This document shows, piece by piece, positions 1-9,046 of a stretch of DNA of 64,000 nt. Position numbers and translations under genes: made by a program. The stretch comes from Kineococcus endophyticus (GTDB lineage: Bacteria; Actinomycetota; Actinomycetes; Actinomycetales; Kineococcaceae): assembly GCF_040796495.1 (NCBI RefSeq), contig NZ_JBFNQN010000005.1, forward strand, positions 248,001 to 312,000, in the 5' to 3' direction. The notes below the pieces were generated by a model. The model made no database searches, had not been told where the DNA came from, and saw only the letters and a program-made list of their open reading frames with translations. How positions within the stretch are numbered: the stretch's first letter is position 1; each line of letters begins with the position of its first letter.

Positions 1-2
1 GC

Positions 3-1208
3 ACCCCCGGAACCCGCCGCGAGCGCGCCCTGGCCGCGCTGCGGCAGCAGGCGATCGAGCTGCCCTCGTGGGCGTTCGGCAACTCCGGCACGCGGTTCAA
101 GGTCTTCGGCACCCCGGGCACCCCCCGCGACCCGTTCGAGAAGGTGAGCGACGCCGCCCAGGTGCACCAGTACACCGGCGTGGCCCCCCGCGTGTCCCTC
201 CACATCCCCTGGGACCTCGTCGACGACTACGGCAAGCTCGCCGCCCACGCCGCGGACCTGGGCGTGAGCATCGGGATGGTCAACGCCAACCTGTTCCAGC
301 ACGACGACTACAAGCTCGGTTCCCTCACCCACGCCGACCCGCGGGTGCGCGCCAAGGCCGTGGCCCACCACGCCGAGTGCGTCGAGGTCATGCGCGCCAC
401 GGGGTCGAAGGAGCTCAAGCTCTGGCTGCCGGACGGCACCAACTACCCCGGCCAGGACGACCTGCGCGAACGGCAGGACCGTCTCGCCGAGTCCCTGCAG
501 CAGGTCTACGCGCTGCTCGACGAGGACATGCGCCTGGTGCTGGAGTACAAGTTCTTCGAGCCGGCGTTCTACTCCACCGACGTCCCGGACTGGGGCACCT
601 CCCTGCTGCACTGCCTGGCCCTGGGCGAGCGGGCCAAGGTCGTCCTCGACACCGGCCACCACGCCCCCGGGACGAACATCGAGTTCATCGTCGTGCAGCT
701 CCTGCGCGCCGGCCGGCTGGGGGCCTTCGACTTCAACTCCCGGTTCTACGCCGACGACGACCTCATGGCCGGGGCCGCGGACCCGTTCCAGCTGTTCCGG
801 ATCATGCACGAGATCGTCGGTGCGGGGGCCCTGGCGCCGGGGACTCCGTCCGACCCCGGCTGGGACCCGGCCGGGCCGGGCGTCAACTTCATGCTCGACC
901 AGTGCCACAACGTCGAGGACAAGATCCCCGGCCAGATCCGCTCGGTGACCAACGTGCAGCAGGCGACCGCGAAGGCGCTGCTCGTCGACCGCGACGCCCT
1001 GCGCGCGGCGCAGCACGCCGGCGACGTCCTCGGCGCCCACGACGTCCTCATGGACGCCTACCACACCGACGTTCGCCCGCTCCTGGCCGAACTGCGCGAG
1101 AGCAGCGGACTGGACCCGGACCCGATGGCGGCGTTCAAGGCCTCGGGCTACCTGCAGCGGACCGCGGGCGAGCGGATCGGCGGGACGCAGGCGGGGTGGG
1201 GCGCGTGA
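3..1208 (+). CDS. rhaI: L-rhamnose isomerase (5' end outside window)
   Basis: Isomerises L-rhamnose to L-rhamnulose, the first step of rhamnose catabolism, in the cytoplasm. The frame is already open at base 3 and reads through the conserved start of the family (ELPSWAFGNSGTRFKVFGTPG near bases 60-122), so the GTG at 144 is internal and the true start lies just left of the window. Other family landmarks are LHIPWD, DGTNYPGQDDLR, LEYKFFEPAFY, DTGHHAPGTNIE and MLDQCHN, the last two holding metal and substrate ligands of this xylose-isomerase-fold enzyme. About 401 residues are visible, close to full length. The sequence is the Gram-positive RhaI type rather than the E. coli RhaA type. Its stop overlaps the start of the downstream aldolase gene by 4 bases, so the two are probably translationally coupled. 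Confidence 0.93.
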   Translation, partial: TPGTRRERALAALRQQAIELPSWAFGNSGTRFKVFGTPGTPRDPFEKVSDAAQVHQYTGVAPRVSLHIPWDLVDDYGKLAAHAADLGVSIGMVNANLFQHDDYKLGSLTHADPRVRAKAVAHHAECVEVMRATGSKELKLWLPDGTNYPGQDDLRERQDRLAESLQQVYALLDEDMRLVLEYKFFEPAFYSTDVPDWGTSLLHCLALGERAKVVLDTGHHAPGTNIEFIVVQLLRAGRLGAFDFNSRFYADDDLMAGAADPFQLFRIMHEIVGAGALAPGTPSDPGWDPAGPGVNFMLDQCHNVEDKIPGQIRSVTNVQQATAKALLVDRDALRAAQHAGDVLGAHDVLMDAYHTDVRPLLAELRESSGLDPDPMAAFKASGYLQRTAGERIGGTQAGWGA

Positions 1209-3268
1209 GCACTCCCGACCAGACCCCCGCCCCGGTCCGCGAGCTGCTCGAGCGCTCGCACGCCCTGGGCGCGGACCCGCGGTTCACCAACTACGCCGGG
1301 GGGAACACCTCCGCTCAGGGCACCGCGACCGACCCGGTGACCGGGACCGCCGTGGACCTGCTGTGGGTCAAGGGGTCCGGGGGCGACCTCGGCACCCTGA
1401 CGGCCGACGGGCTGGCGGTGCTGCGCCTGGACCGCGTCCGCGCCCTGCGCACGGTGTACCCGGGGGTGGAGCGCGAGGACGAGATGGTCGCCGCCTTCGA
1501 CCACTGCCTGTTCGGCAAGGGCGGCGCCGCCCCCTCGATCGACACGGCCATGCACGCCCTCGTCGACGCCGCCCACGTCGACCACCTGCACCCCGACGCC
1601 GGCATCGCCCTGGCCTGCGCCGCCGACGGCGAGAAGCTCACCGAGCAGGCGTTCGGTGACAAGGTCGTCTGGGTCCCCTGGCGCCGACCCGGGTTCCAGC
1701 TCGGGCTCGACATCGCCGCGGTGAAGGCGCAGAACCCCCAGGCCGTCGGCACCGTCCTGGGTGGCCACGGGATCACCGCCTGGGGCGACACCTCCGCTGA
1801 CGCCGAGGCGAACTCCCGGTGGATCATCGAGACCGCGGAACGCTTCCTCGCCGAGAACTCCGCGCCCGAACCGTTCGGTCCGGTCCTGCCCGGGTACGAA
1901 CCCCTGCCCGTCGAGCAGCGTCGCGCCCGCGCCGCCGCCCTGGCTCCCGTGCTGCGCGGCCTCGCCAGCCGCGACGCGCCGCAGGTGGGGCACTTCACCG
2001 ACTCGGGCGTCGTGCTCGACTTCCTCGCGCGCGCCGAGCACCCGCGGCTCGCGGCGCTGGGCACCTCCTGCCCCGACCACTTCCTGCGCACGAAGGTGAA
2101 ACCCCTCGTCCTCGACCTGCCCCCCACCGCCTCCCTGGAGGAGGTGCACGCGCGGTTGGCCGAGCTGCACGAGGCCTACCGCGCCGACTACCGCGCGTAC
2201 TACGAACGGCACGCGACCCAGGACTCCCCCGCGATGCGCGGCGCCGACCCCGCCATCGTCCTCGTCCCCGGGGTCGGGATGTTCTCCTACGGCCGCAACG
2301 CCCAGACCGCCCGCGTCGCCGGGGAGTTCTACGTCAACGCGGTCAACGTGATGCGCGGTGCCGAGGGAGTCTCCACCTACTCCCCCATCGAGGAGAGCGA
2401 GAAGTTCCGCATCGAGTACTGGGCCCTGGAGGAGGCCAAGCTGGCGCGGATGCCGAAGCCGAGGCCCCTGGCCACCCGCATCGCCCTCGTCACCGGGGCG
2501 GCGTCGGGGATCGGCAAGGCCATCGCCACCCGCCTCGCCGCGGAGGGCGCCTGCGTCGTCGTCGCCGACCTGGACCTGGAGAAGGCGCAGGCCGCCGCCC
2601 GAGAGATCGCCGGGGACCTCGGATCGAGCGACGTGGCCGTGGGCGTGGCCGCCGACGTGTCGGACCCCGACGCCGTCCGCGCCGCCGTCGACGAGGCCGT
2701 CCTGGCCTTCGGTGGGCTGGACCTCGTGGTGAACAACGCCGGCCTGTCGATCTCCAAACCCCTGATGGAGACGACCGAACGCGACTGGGACCTGCAGCAC
2801 GACGTCATGGCCAAGGGGTCGTTCCTCGTCTCCCAGGCCGCCGCGCGGGTCCTGATCGCGCAGGGCCTGGGCGGGGACATCGTCTACATCGCCTCGAAGA
2901 ACTCCGTGTTCGCGGGCCCGAACAACATCGCGTACTCGGCGGTCAAGGCCGACCAGGCCCACCAGGTGCGGCTGCTGGCGGCCGAGCTCGGCGAGCACGG
3001 CATCAAGGTCAACGGCGTCAACCCCGACGGCGTCGTCCGCGGGTCGGGGATCTTCGCCGGCGGCTGGGGCGCCCAGCGCGCCGCCACCTACGGGATCGCC
3101 GAGGAGGACCTGGGGAACTTCTACGCCCAGCGCACCCTGCTCAAGCGGGAGGTCCTGCCCGAGCACGTCGCGAACGCCGTCTTCGTGCTCACCGCCGGCG
3201 AACTGTCCCACACCACCGGTCTGCACGTCCCCGTCGACGCCGGCGTCGCCGCCGCGTTCCTGCGCTAG
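1205..3268 (+). CDS. rhaD: Bifunctional rhamnulose-1-phosphate aldolase / short-chain (lactaldehyde) dehydrogenase
   Basis: Cleaves L-rhamnulose 1-phosphate to dihydroxyacetone phosphate and L-lactaldehyde, then oxidises the lactaldehyde to L-lactate. The 687-residue protein has two parts. Residues 1 to about 400 form a class II aldolase domain, with GGNTSAQ near residue 35 and [11 protein letters not shown] near 118. Residues about 420-685 form an NAD(P) short-chain dehydrogenase, with TGAASGIG near 425, NNAG near 509 and the catalytic YxxxK as YSAVK near 576. The GTG start at 1205 overlaps the rhaI stop in a GTGA junction and is chosen because the upstream part of this open frame lies over rhaI. 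Both fused activities act one after the other in rhamnose breakdown, and the kinase needed between rhaI and this enzyme follows immediately. Confidence 0.93.
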   Translation: MSTPDQTPAPVRELLERSHALGADPRFTNYAGGNTSAQGTATDPVTGTAVDLLWVKGSGGDLGTLTADGLAVLRLDRVRALRTVYPGVEREDEMVAAFDHCLFGKGGAAPSIDTAMHALVDAAHVDHLHPDAGIALACAADGEKLTEQAFGDKVVWVPWRRPGFQLGLDIAAVKAQNPQAVGTVLGGHGITAWGDTSADAEANSRWIIETAERFLAENSAPEPFGPVLPGYEPLPVEQRRARAAALAPVLRGLASRDAPQVGHFTDSGVVLDFLARAEHPRLAALGTSCPDHFLRTKVKPLVLDLPPTASLEEVHARLAELHEAYRADYRAYYERHATQDSPAMRGADPAIVLVPGVGMFSYGRNAQTARVAGEFYVNAVNVMRGAEGVSTYSPIEESEKFRIEYWALEEAKLARMPKPRPLATRIALVTGAASGIGKAIATRLAAEGACVVVADLDLEKAQAAAREIAGDLGSSDVAVGVAADVSDPDAVRAAVDEAVLAFGGLDLVVNNAGLSISKPLMETTERDWDLQHDVMAKGSFLVSQAAARVLIAQGLGGDIVYIASKNSVFAGPNNIAYSAVKADQAHQVRLLAAELGEHGIKVNGVNPDGVVRGSGIFAGGWGAQRAATYGIAEEDLGNFYAQRTLLKREVLPEHVANAVFVLTAGELSHTTGLHVPVDAGVAAAFLR

Positions 3269-3279
3269 GAGGAGGCTCG

Positions 3280-4737
3280 ATGTCCGTCCACGTCGCCGTG
3301 GACCTCGGGGCCTCCAGCGGCCGCGTCATGGTCGGCTCGGCCGGTCCCGGGGTCCTCGGTCTGGAGCAGGTCCACCGCTTCGCCAACGGCCCGGTGCCCG
3401 TGGCCGGGTCGTGGTTCACCGACGCCGTCGGCCTCTGGCAGCAGGTCCGGACGGGCCTGCGCGCCGTCGCCCGGCACACCGCGGACGCGTCCTCGGTCGC
3501 CGTCGACACCTGGGCCGTCGACTACGGGCTGCTCGCAGCCGACGGGACGCTGTTGGGCACACCCCGGCACTACCGCGACGGCCGCACGGACGGCGTGGCC
3601 GACCGGGTCCACGCCCGGGTCCCCGCGGCGGACCTGTACCGCCGCAACGGTCTGCAGCACCTGCCCTTCACGACGCTGTACCAGCTCGTGGCCGAGGGCC
3701 GGCTGCTGGAAGTGGCCGACCGGCTGCTGCTCCTGCCGGACCTCTTCGGGCACTGGCTGGCCGACGTGCAGGGGGCCGAGGCGACCAACGCGTCCACGAC
3801 GGGGTTGGCGGACGTCCGCACCGGCCGCTGGGCGCCCGACCTCGTCGACCTCGCCGGCATCCGTCCCGGGTTGCTGCCCGCGGTCCACGACCCCGGCACG
3901 GTCCTGGGCGGGCTGCGACGCGAGGTCCTGGCCGACTCCGGGCTCGGTGCGGGGACGCGGCTCGTGGCGGTCGGCTCCCACGACACCGCCTCGGCCGTCG
4001 TCGCCGTCCCCGCCCAGGACGAGGCCTTCGCCTACATCGCCTGCGGCACGTGGGGCCTGGTCGGGGTCGAGCTGGAGGAACCGGTCCTGACGGCGGACTC
4101 CGCCGCCGCGAACTTCACCAACGAGCGCGGCGTCGACGACCGGATCCGCTACCTGCGCAACGTCATGGGCCTGTGGGTCCTGCAGCAGTGCGTCGCGGAG
4201 TGGGAGGCCGAACCCGGTCAGCGCGGTCCGGTCGACCTCACCGCGCTGCTCGCCGCGGCCGCCGACGTCGCCCCCGGCGGGCCGCTCGTCGACGTCGACG
4301 ACCCGCGGCTGCTGCCGCCCGGCCCGATGGTCGCTCGGGTGCGCACCCTCGTCGAGGAGGCGGGCGGACGTGCCCCCGCCGCCCGCGCGGAGGTCGTGCG
4401 CTGCGTGCTGGAGAGCCTGGCCGCCGCCTTCGCCCGGTCGGTCGCCGACGCCGTCCGGCTGTCCGGCCGGGACGTCCGCGTCGTCCACCTCGTCGGTGGC
4501 GGGGCCAGGAACGGCCTGCTGTGCCGGCTCACGGCCGACGCCTGCGGGCTGCCGGTGGTCGCCGGCCCGGTGGAGGCGACGGCCCTGGGGAACGTCCTCG
4601 TCCAGGCGCGCGCCGCCGGCGACCTGCCGGGGTCGCTGGAGACCCTGCGCGCCCTGGTGCGGCAGACTGCCGACCTGGTGACGGTCCCACCCCGCACCGG
4701 TACCGCACTGCAGCACACCAACGGAGGAGTGTCGTGA
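3280..4737 (+). CDS. rhaB: Rhamnulokinase
   Basis: Phosphorylates L-rhamnulose with ATP to give the 1-phosphate used by the aldolase. The 485-residue protein is a FGGY-family sugar kinase of normal length. The N-terminal phosphate-binding motif DLGASSGR (residues 8-15) is diagnostic of RhaB. Further landmarks are [33 protein letters not shown] and the C-terminal HLVGGGARN nucleotide-binding stretch. The ATG at 3280 follows a GGAGGAGG ribosome-binding site that begins within the rhaD stop codon region. The 3' end overlaps lldD in another GTGA junction. Function is secure from sequence and from the operon. Confidence 0.94.
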   Translation: MSVHVAVDLGASSGRVMVGSAGPGVLGLEQVHRFANGPVPVAGSWFTDAVGLWQQVRTGLRAVARHTADASSVAVDTWAVDYGLLAADGTLLGTPRHYRDGRTDGVADRVHARVPAADLYRRNGLQHLPFTTLYQLVAEGRLLEVADRLLLLPDLFGHWLADVQGAEATNASTTGLADVRTGRWAPDLVDLAGIRPGLLPAVHDPGTVLGGLRREVLADSGLGAGTRLVAVGSHDTASAVVAVPAQDEAFAYIACGTWGLVGVELEEPVLTADSAAANFTNERGVDDRIRYLRNVMGLWVLQQCVAEWEAEPGQRGPVDLTALLAAAADVAPGGPLVDVDDPRLLPPGPMVARVRTLVEEAGGRAPAARAEVVRCVLESLAAAFARSVADAVRLSGRDVRVVHLVGGGARNGLLCRLTADACGLPVVAGPVEATALGNVLVQARAAGDLPGSLETLRALVRQTADLVTVPPRTGTALQHTNGGVS

Positions 4738-5972
4738 AGCGCCAGGCCCCGAACCCCCGCGAACTGCTGGACCTCGTCGGGTTCAAGAAGCCGCAGCTCG
4801 ACGGCCGCAAGCGCCGCCTGGACGCCGCACTGACCATCGAGGACCTGCGGCTCATCGCCAAGCGCCGGACGCCGCGGGCCGCCTTCGACTACACCGACGG
4901 CTCCGCCGAGGGCGAGATCTCGCTCGCCCGGGCCCGGCAGGCCTTCAGCGACGTGGAGTTCCACCCCTCGATCCTGCGCGACGTCTCGAAGGTCGACACG
5001 TCCACGACGATCTGGGGCGGGCCGGCCGCCCTGCCGTTCGGCATCGCGCCCACCGGGTTCACCCGCCTCATGCAGACCGAGGGCGAGGAGGCCGGCGCGG
5101 GCGCCGCCGGGGCCGCGGGCATCCCCTTCACCCTCTCGACCCTGGGCACCACGACCATCGAGGGCGTCAAGGCCGCCAACCCGACGGGCCGGAACTGGTT
5201 CCAGCTCTACGTCATGCGCAAGCGGGAGATCTCCTACGGCCTCGTCGAGCGCGCCGCGGCCGCCGGGTTCGACACCCTGATGTTCACGGTCGACACCCCG
5301 ATCGCCGGGGCCCGCCTGCGCGACAAGCGCAACGGGTTCTCCATCCCCCCGCAGCTGACGGTCTCCACCGTCCTGGACACCGCCACCCGTCCGGGCTGGT
5401 GGTTCGACTTCCTCACCACCCGCAAGCTCGAGTTCGCCTCCCTCACCGAGACCGGCGGCACGGTCGGGGAACTGCTCGACTACGCGATGGACCCCTCGAT
5501 CGACTACGACGACCTCGCCGAGATCCGCGGCATGTGGCCCGGCAAGCTCGTCGTCAAGGGCGTCCAGAACGTCGAGGACTCCCGCCGCCTGGCCGACCTC
5601 GGCGTCGACGGGATCGTCCTGTCCAACCACGGCGGGCGGCAGCTGGACCGCGCGCCCATCCCGTTCCACCTCCTGCCGCAGGTGGTGCGCGAGGTCGGCC
5701 GCGACACCGAGGTCGCCGTGGACACGGGGATCATGAACGGGGCCGACGTCGTCGCCTCGATCGCGATGGGCGCGCGCTTCACGCTCGTCGGCCGTGCCTA
5801 CCTCTACGGTCTGATGGCCGGGGGCCGGGCCGGGGTGGACCGCGCCATCGCGATCCTGTCCGACCAGGTCGTCCGCACCATGAAGCTGCTGCAGGTGACG
5901 AGCGTGGAGGAGCTGACCCCCGCCCACGTCACTCAGCTGCAGCGGCTGGCCCCCCGCCCGCTCGGGAGCTGA
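4734..5972 (+). CDS. lldD: FMN-dependent L-lactate dehydrogenase
   Basis: Oxidises L-lactate to pyruvate with FMN, passing electrons to the respiratory chain or to oxygen. The 412-residue protein has the alpha-hydroxy-acid oxidase TIM barrel. APTGFTRLM sits near residue 104, [18 protein letters not shown] forms the FMN/substrate loop, and SNHGGRQLD near residue 298 carries the catalytic histidine and substrate arginine. The GTG start overlaps the rhaB stop, and GGAGGAG precedes it inside rhaB. Placing it last in a rhamnose operon makes sense because RhaD produces L-lactate, so the operon carries carbon on to pyruvate. A related 2-hydroxyacid oxidase specificity cannot be excluded from sequence alone. 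Confidence 0.92.
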   Translation: MKRQAPNPRELLDLVGFKKPQLDGRKRRLDAALTIEDLRLIAKRRTPRAAFDYTDGSAEGEISLARARQAFSDVEFHPSILRDVSKVDTSTTIWGGPAALPFGIAPTGFTRLMQTEGEEAGAGAAGAAGIPFTLSTLGTTTIEGVKAANPTGRNWFQLYVMRKREISYGLVERAAAAGFDTLMFTVDTPIAGARLRDKRNGFSIPPQLTVSTVLDTATRPGWWFDFLTTRKLEFASLTETGGTVGELLDYAMDPSIDYDDLAEIRGMWPGKLVVKGVQNVEDSRRLADLGVDGIVLSNHGGRQLDRAPIPFHLLPQVVREVGRDTEVAVDTGIMNGADVVASIAMGARFTLVGRAYLYGLMAGGRAGVDRAIAILSDQVVRTMKLLQVTSVEELTPAHVTQLQRLAPRPLGS

Positions 5973-5978
5973 ACGCCG

Positions 5979-6017
5979 CCTCGGCGTCGCCGGCCCGCGG
6001 GTCAGGCGACGCCGAGG
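5979..6017 (+). terminator. Hairpin between lldD and the convergent permease gene
   Basis: A perfect 13-bp inverted repeat (5979-5991 and 6005-6017) encloses a 13-base loop that contains the permease stop codon. It sits a few bases past the lldD stop and could end transcription from either side. There is no U-tract, which is common for actinobacterial terminators. Confidence 0.55.
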
Positions 6018-7468
6018 ACCTGCTTGATCGGGTCGATCGCGAAGTAGACGACGAACAGCGCCGCCACGACCCACATGACCGGGTGCACCGCGCGGGCGCG
6101 GCCGCGGGCGACCTTCAGCAGGACGAAGGCGACGAACCCCGCCCCGATGCCCGCGCTGATCGAGTACGTGAACGGCATGAGGACGATCGTCAGGAACGCC
6201 GGGACGGCGATCTCGAAGTCGGCCCAGTCGATGCCCTTGACCTGGGTCATCATGAGGAACCCGACGACGACGAGCGCGGGGGTCGCGGCCTCGTAGGGGA
6301 CGATCGAGACGATCGGCGCCAGGAACGTCGTCAGCAGGAACGCGATGCCGGTGACGACGCTGGCCAGGCCTGTGCGGGCCCCCTCGCCGACGCCGGTGGC
6401 CGACTCGATGAAGCTGGTGTTGCTCGAGACGCCGCCCGCACCGCCGGCCGCCGCGGCCAGGGAGTCGACGACGAGGATGCGCTTCATGCGCGGGGGGTTG
6501 CCGTTCTCGTCGAGCAGGTCGCCCTCGGCGCCGATGGCGACGACGGTGCCCATGGTGTCGAAGAAGTCGGCCAGCATGAGGGTGAAGACGAGCAGCACGA
6601 CGGTCACCCAGCCGATGCGCTCGAAGGACCCCAGGAGCGAGAAGTGCCCCAGCGTCGCGAAGTCCGGGGTGTCGATCCAGGAGTCCGGCAGCGCGGGGAC
6701 GTTGAGGCCCCAGGCGCGCGGGTTGGCGACCGAGCCGTCCGCACCCGTGCGCGGACCCAGGTGCGCGACGGCCTCGACGACGAGGGCGAGCGCGGTCGCG
6801 ACCACGATCCCGCCGAGGATCGCCCCGCGGACGCCGCGGGCCATGAGCACGAGGATGAGGACGAGCCCGACGACGAAGACGAGGGTGGGCCAGCCGGCGA
6901 GGAACCCGCCGATGCCCAGCTCGAGCGGTGTGCCGCTCCCGGCACGGACGAACCCGGCGTCGACGAGGCCGACGATCGTGATGAACAGCCCGATGCCCAC
7001 GCTGATGGCCGTCTTGAGCGGGGCCGGCACGGCGCGGAACACGGCCTGGCGCAGCCCGGTGAGGACCAGCACGAGGATCAGCAGGCCCTCGATGACGACG
7101 AGGCCCATCGCGTCGGGCCACGTCATGCCCGGCAGCTTGGCCACGCCGAAGGCCAGGAAGGCGTTGAGCCCCAGCCCCGTCGCGAGGGCGAGCGGGTAGT
7201 TCGCGACGGCCCCCATGAGCAGGGTGACCACGCCCGCGACGAGGGCGGTCCCGGCGGCGACGGCCGCGAGGTTCGGGGAGGTGCCCCCACCGAGGTAGTG
7301 CCCCGTGCTGTCCGGCTGGGTGCCGATGATGAGCGGGTTCAGCACGACGATGTAGGCCATCGTGAAGAACGTCGCCAGCCCCCCGCGGACCTCGCGGCCG
7401 ACGGTGGAGCCGCGGGCACTGATCTCGAACCAGCGGTCGAGCGCGGACGGGGCGGCGGTGACGGCCAT
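6002..7468 (-). CDS. NCS2-family purine/uracil-type permease (AzgA-like)
   Basis: A polytopic inner-membrane transporter of the nucleobase-cation symporter-2 / AzgA branch, predicted to import xanthine, guanine, hypoxanthine or a related base with protons. The 488-residue protein starts MAVTAAPSALDRWFEISARG. The family hallmarks GGLATFFTMAYIVVLNP near residue 27, GLGLNAFLAFGVA, GIGLFITIVGLVDAGFV, FFDTMGTVVAIGAEGDLLDENG and NTSFIESATGVGEGARTGLA are all present, with about a dozen hydrophobic segments. The ATG at 7468 is preferred over the longer open frame because GAAGG lies 6 bases upstream. The substrate cannot be assigned more closely. It is convergent with the rhamnose operon and lies downstream of, and on the same strand as, the ROK regulator. 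Confidence 0.88.
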   Translation of the reverse strand: MAVTAAPSALDRWFEISARGSTVGREVRGGLATFFTMAYIVVLNPLIIGTQPDSTGHYLGGGTSPNLAAVAAGTALVAGVVTLLMGAVANYPLALATGLGLNAFLAFGVAKLPGMTWPDAMGLVVIEGLLILVLVLTGLRQAVFRAVPAPLKTAISVGIGLFITIVGLVDAGFVRAGSGTPLELGIGGFLAGWPTLVFVVGLVLILVLMARGVRGAILGGIVVATALALVVEAVAHLGPRTGADGSVANPRAWGLNVPALPDSWIDTPDFATLGHFSLLGSFERIGWVTVVLLVFTLMLADFFDTMGTVVAIGAEGDLLDENGNPPRMKRILVVDSLAAAAGGAGGVSSNTSFIESATGVGEGARTGLASVVTGIAFLLTTFLAPIVSIVPYEAATPALVVVGFLMMTQVKGIDWADFEIAVPAFLTIVLMPFTYSISAGIGAGFVAFVLLKVARGRARAVHPVMWVVAALFVVYFAIDPIKQVLGVA

Positions 7469-7581
7469 CGGAACCTTCGGGTCGGACTGCGCGAGCGGAG
7501 TGGACGGGGCGGACGGGCCCGCTGACGGGCGGGGTCCTCGGGCCCCGGCGCATCCTGCCAGATCCGGCACCGGTCCCCCGC

Positions 7582-8886
7582 TCAGTGCACGGGCGCCACC
7601 GGGGAGATGACGATCTCCCGGTCGGGGACGTGGACGCCGGTCCACGTCGAGGACAGCGCCTCGTGCAGGACGGCGCTCGCCGCGCCGAGGGCCCCGGCGA
7701 GCTCACCGGCCTCCCCGGAGCGGACCGTCACGGGGTGGACCTCGCGCGTCATCGCCACCCCGAGCCCGCGGCGCACCGCCTCCCGCACGCGCTCCCCCGT
7801 CCGCCGCAGGCCTCCGCCGCCGAGGACGACCTCGCTGACGTCGACGACGTTCACGACCCCGAGCACGGCCCGGGCGACGGCGCCCGCGGCGCGCGCCAGC
7901 TCCTCGTCGGCCACCGCGTCGCCGCCCCGGGCCAGCAGTTCCAGCCGGTCGTGGTCGTCGAGGACGGTGTGCTCGGCCAGGCGCAGTCCCGCGGCCCGGG
8001 CCGCGGCCGCCCCCACGCGCTCGCCGTACCGGCGGACGACGGCGACCGGTGCGGCCACCGCCTCCAGGCAGCCCCGGGCTCCGCAGGAGCAGGCCGGCCC
8101 GTCGGGCTCGACGACGACGTGCCCGACCTCGCCGGCGTTGCCCGACTCCCCCCGCAGCACCTCGTCGCGCACGACGACGCCGCCGCCGATGCCGGCCCCG
8201 ACGTGGAGGTAGAGGAAGCTGCGGCCCACCCGCGGGGACCGCCACAGGTCCCCGACGGCGGCCGCGGTGGCGTCGTTCTCGACGAGGACCGGCAGGCCGG
8301 TCGAGGCCGCGAGCAGGTCGGCGATCGCGACCCCGCGCCAGCCGGGCAGGTTGATGGCCGAGCTGCGGACGGGGCCGGTGAAGTCGATCGGGCCGGGGGC
8401 GGCGACGCCGACCCCCAGGACGGCGTCCGCGCACCCGCTGCCGTCGACGAGCCGGCGGACGGCATGCGTGGCGTGCCCCACGGCCGGGCGCACCGAGGCG
8501 GCCGGGCCCGTCGGGTCGGGCAGCTGCTCGCGCACGCTCGCCAGCAGCTCCCCCGACAGGTCCAGCAGCACCGCGTCGACGTGCTCGCGCTCGAACTGCA
8601 CCCCGACGGCCAGGGCCTGGCCGGGCCGCACGGACAGCGCGGTGCGCGGCTTGCCCCCGGCGCGGGTGCGCGCGGGAGCCAGGCTCCCCCGGGCCCCCGC
8701 GGGCACCCCCTCCTGGACCAGTCCGCGGTCCAGCAGCCGGCGCACGATGTTGGACACCGTCTGCAGCGTCAGCCCGGTGGCGGCCGCGAGCTCGGTCCGG
8801 GACGTCCCCGGGTGACGCCGGATGCCGTCCAGCACCACGGCCTGGTTGTAGTCCCCCACCCACGGCAGGTTCGTGCCTCGTCGCAC
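7582..8886 (-). CDS. ROK-family transcriptional repressor
   Basis: A sugar-responsive repressor. The 434-residue protein has an N-terminal winged helix (about residues 15-70, GTSRTELAAATGLTLQTVSN as recognition helix region) followed by a ROK sugar-kinase-like domain. That domain shows GVGVAAPGPID, VENDATAAAVGDLW, HVGAGIGGGVVV, GNAGEVGHVVV and the zinc-binding CSCGARGCLE. The GTG start at 8886 has GAGGAGG 4 bases upstream. It is divergent from the sugar ABC importer genes, with 160 bases of shared regulatory DNA holding two dyads and a good sigma-70 promoter. It is therefore probably the local repressor of that importer. The inducing sugar is not evident. Confidence 0.9.
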   Translation of the reverse strand: MRRGTNLPWVGDYNQAVVLDGIRRHPGTSRTELAAATGLTLQTVSNIVRRLLDRGLVQEGVPAGARGSLAPARTRAGGKPRTALSVRPGQALAVGVQFEREHVDAVLLDLSGELLASVREQLPDPTGPAASVRPAVGHATHAVRRLVDGSGCADAVLGVGVAAPGPIDFTGPVRSSAINLPGWRGVAIADLLAASTGLPVLVENDATAAAVGDLWRSPRVGRSFLYLHVGAGIGGGVVVRDEVLRGESGNAGEVGHVVVEPDGPACSCGARGCLEAVAAPVAVVRRYGERVGAAAARAAGLRLAEHTVLDDHDRLELLARGGDAVADEELARAAGAVARAVLGVVNVVDVSEVVLGGGGLRRTGERVREAVRRGLGVAMTREVHPVTVRSGEAGELAGALGAASAVLHEALSSTWTGVHVPDREIVISPVAPVH

Positions 8887-8918
8887 CGCGCCTCCTCGCG
8901 CTCGGCGACCCCGTTGGG

Positions 8919-8935
8919 ATCGTTCTCAGAATGAT
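8919..8935. promoter_or_regulatory. Candidate operator dyad in the ROK/ABC intergenic region
   Basis: ATCGTTCT-C-AGAATGAT is an inverted repeat matching at 7 of 8 positions, placed 13 bases upstream of the -35 box of the importer promoter. It is a plausible binding site for the adjacent ROK protein. Confidence 0.45.
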
Positions 8936-8947
8936 GCGCCGGATCCG

Positions 8948-8976
8948 TTGACACGGTCAATCCACTGGATTTAGTT
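8948..8976 (+). promoter_or_regulatory. Sigma-70-type promoter of the sugar ABC importer operon
   Basis: A perfect TTGACA (8948-8953) is followed after 17 bases by TTAGTT (8971-8976). A second small dyad, AATCC-act-GGATT (8959-8971), fills the spacer, a classical place for a repressor site. Transcription would begin near 8983, about 64 bases before the binding-protein gene. Confidence 0.55.
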
Positions 8977-9046
8977 TCCTCGCACGGCCCGACGAGAGGG
9001 CCGTGCAGGACTCCGGACACGGAACACCGCCACGAGGGAGTGGGTT

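Noticed and set aside
144-1208. GTG at 144 as the start of rhaI
   Set aside because: The same frame upstream, back to base 3, encodes conserved RhaI sequence, so the gene is truncated by the window edge rather than starting here.
1148-3226. 692-codon open frame on the minus strand opposite rhaD
   Set aside because: Antisense shadow of a high-GC gene. Its translation is repetitive in Gly, Val, Asp and Arg with no recognisable domain, while the plus strand encodes a clear aldolase/dehydrogenase.
4218-7706. Very long minus-strand frame spanning lldD and the permease region
   Set aside because: Shadow of rhaB and lldD and an out-of-frame reading of the permease gene; no family resemblance.
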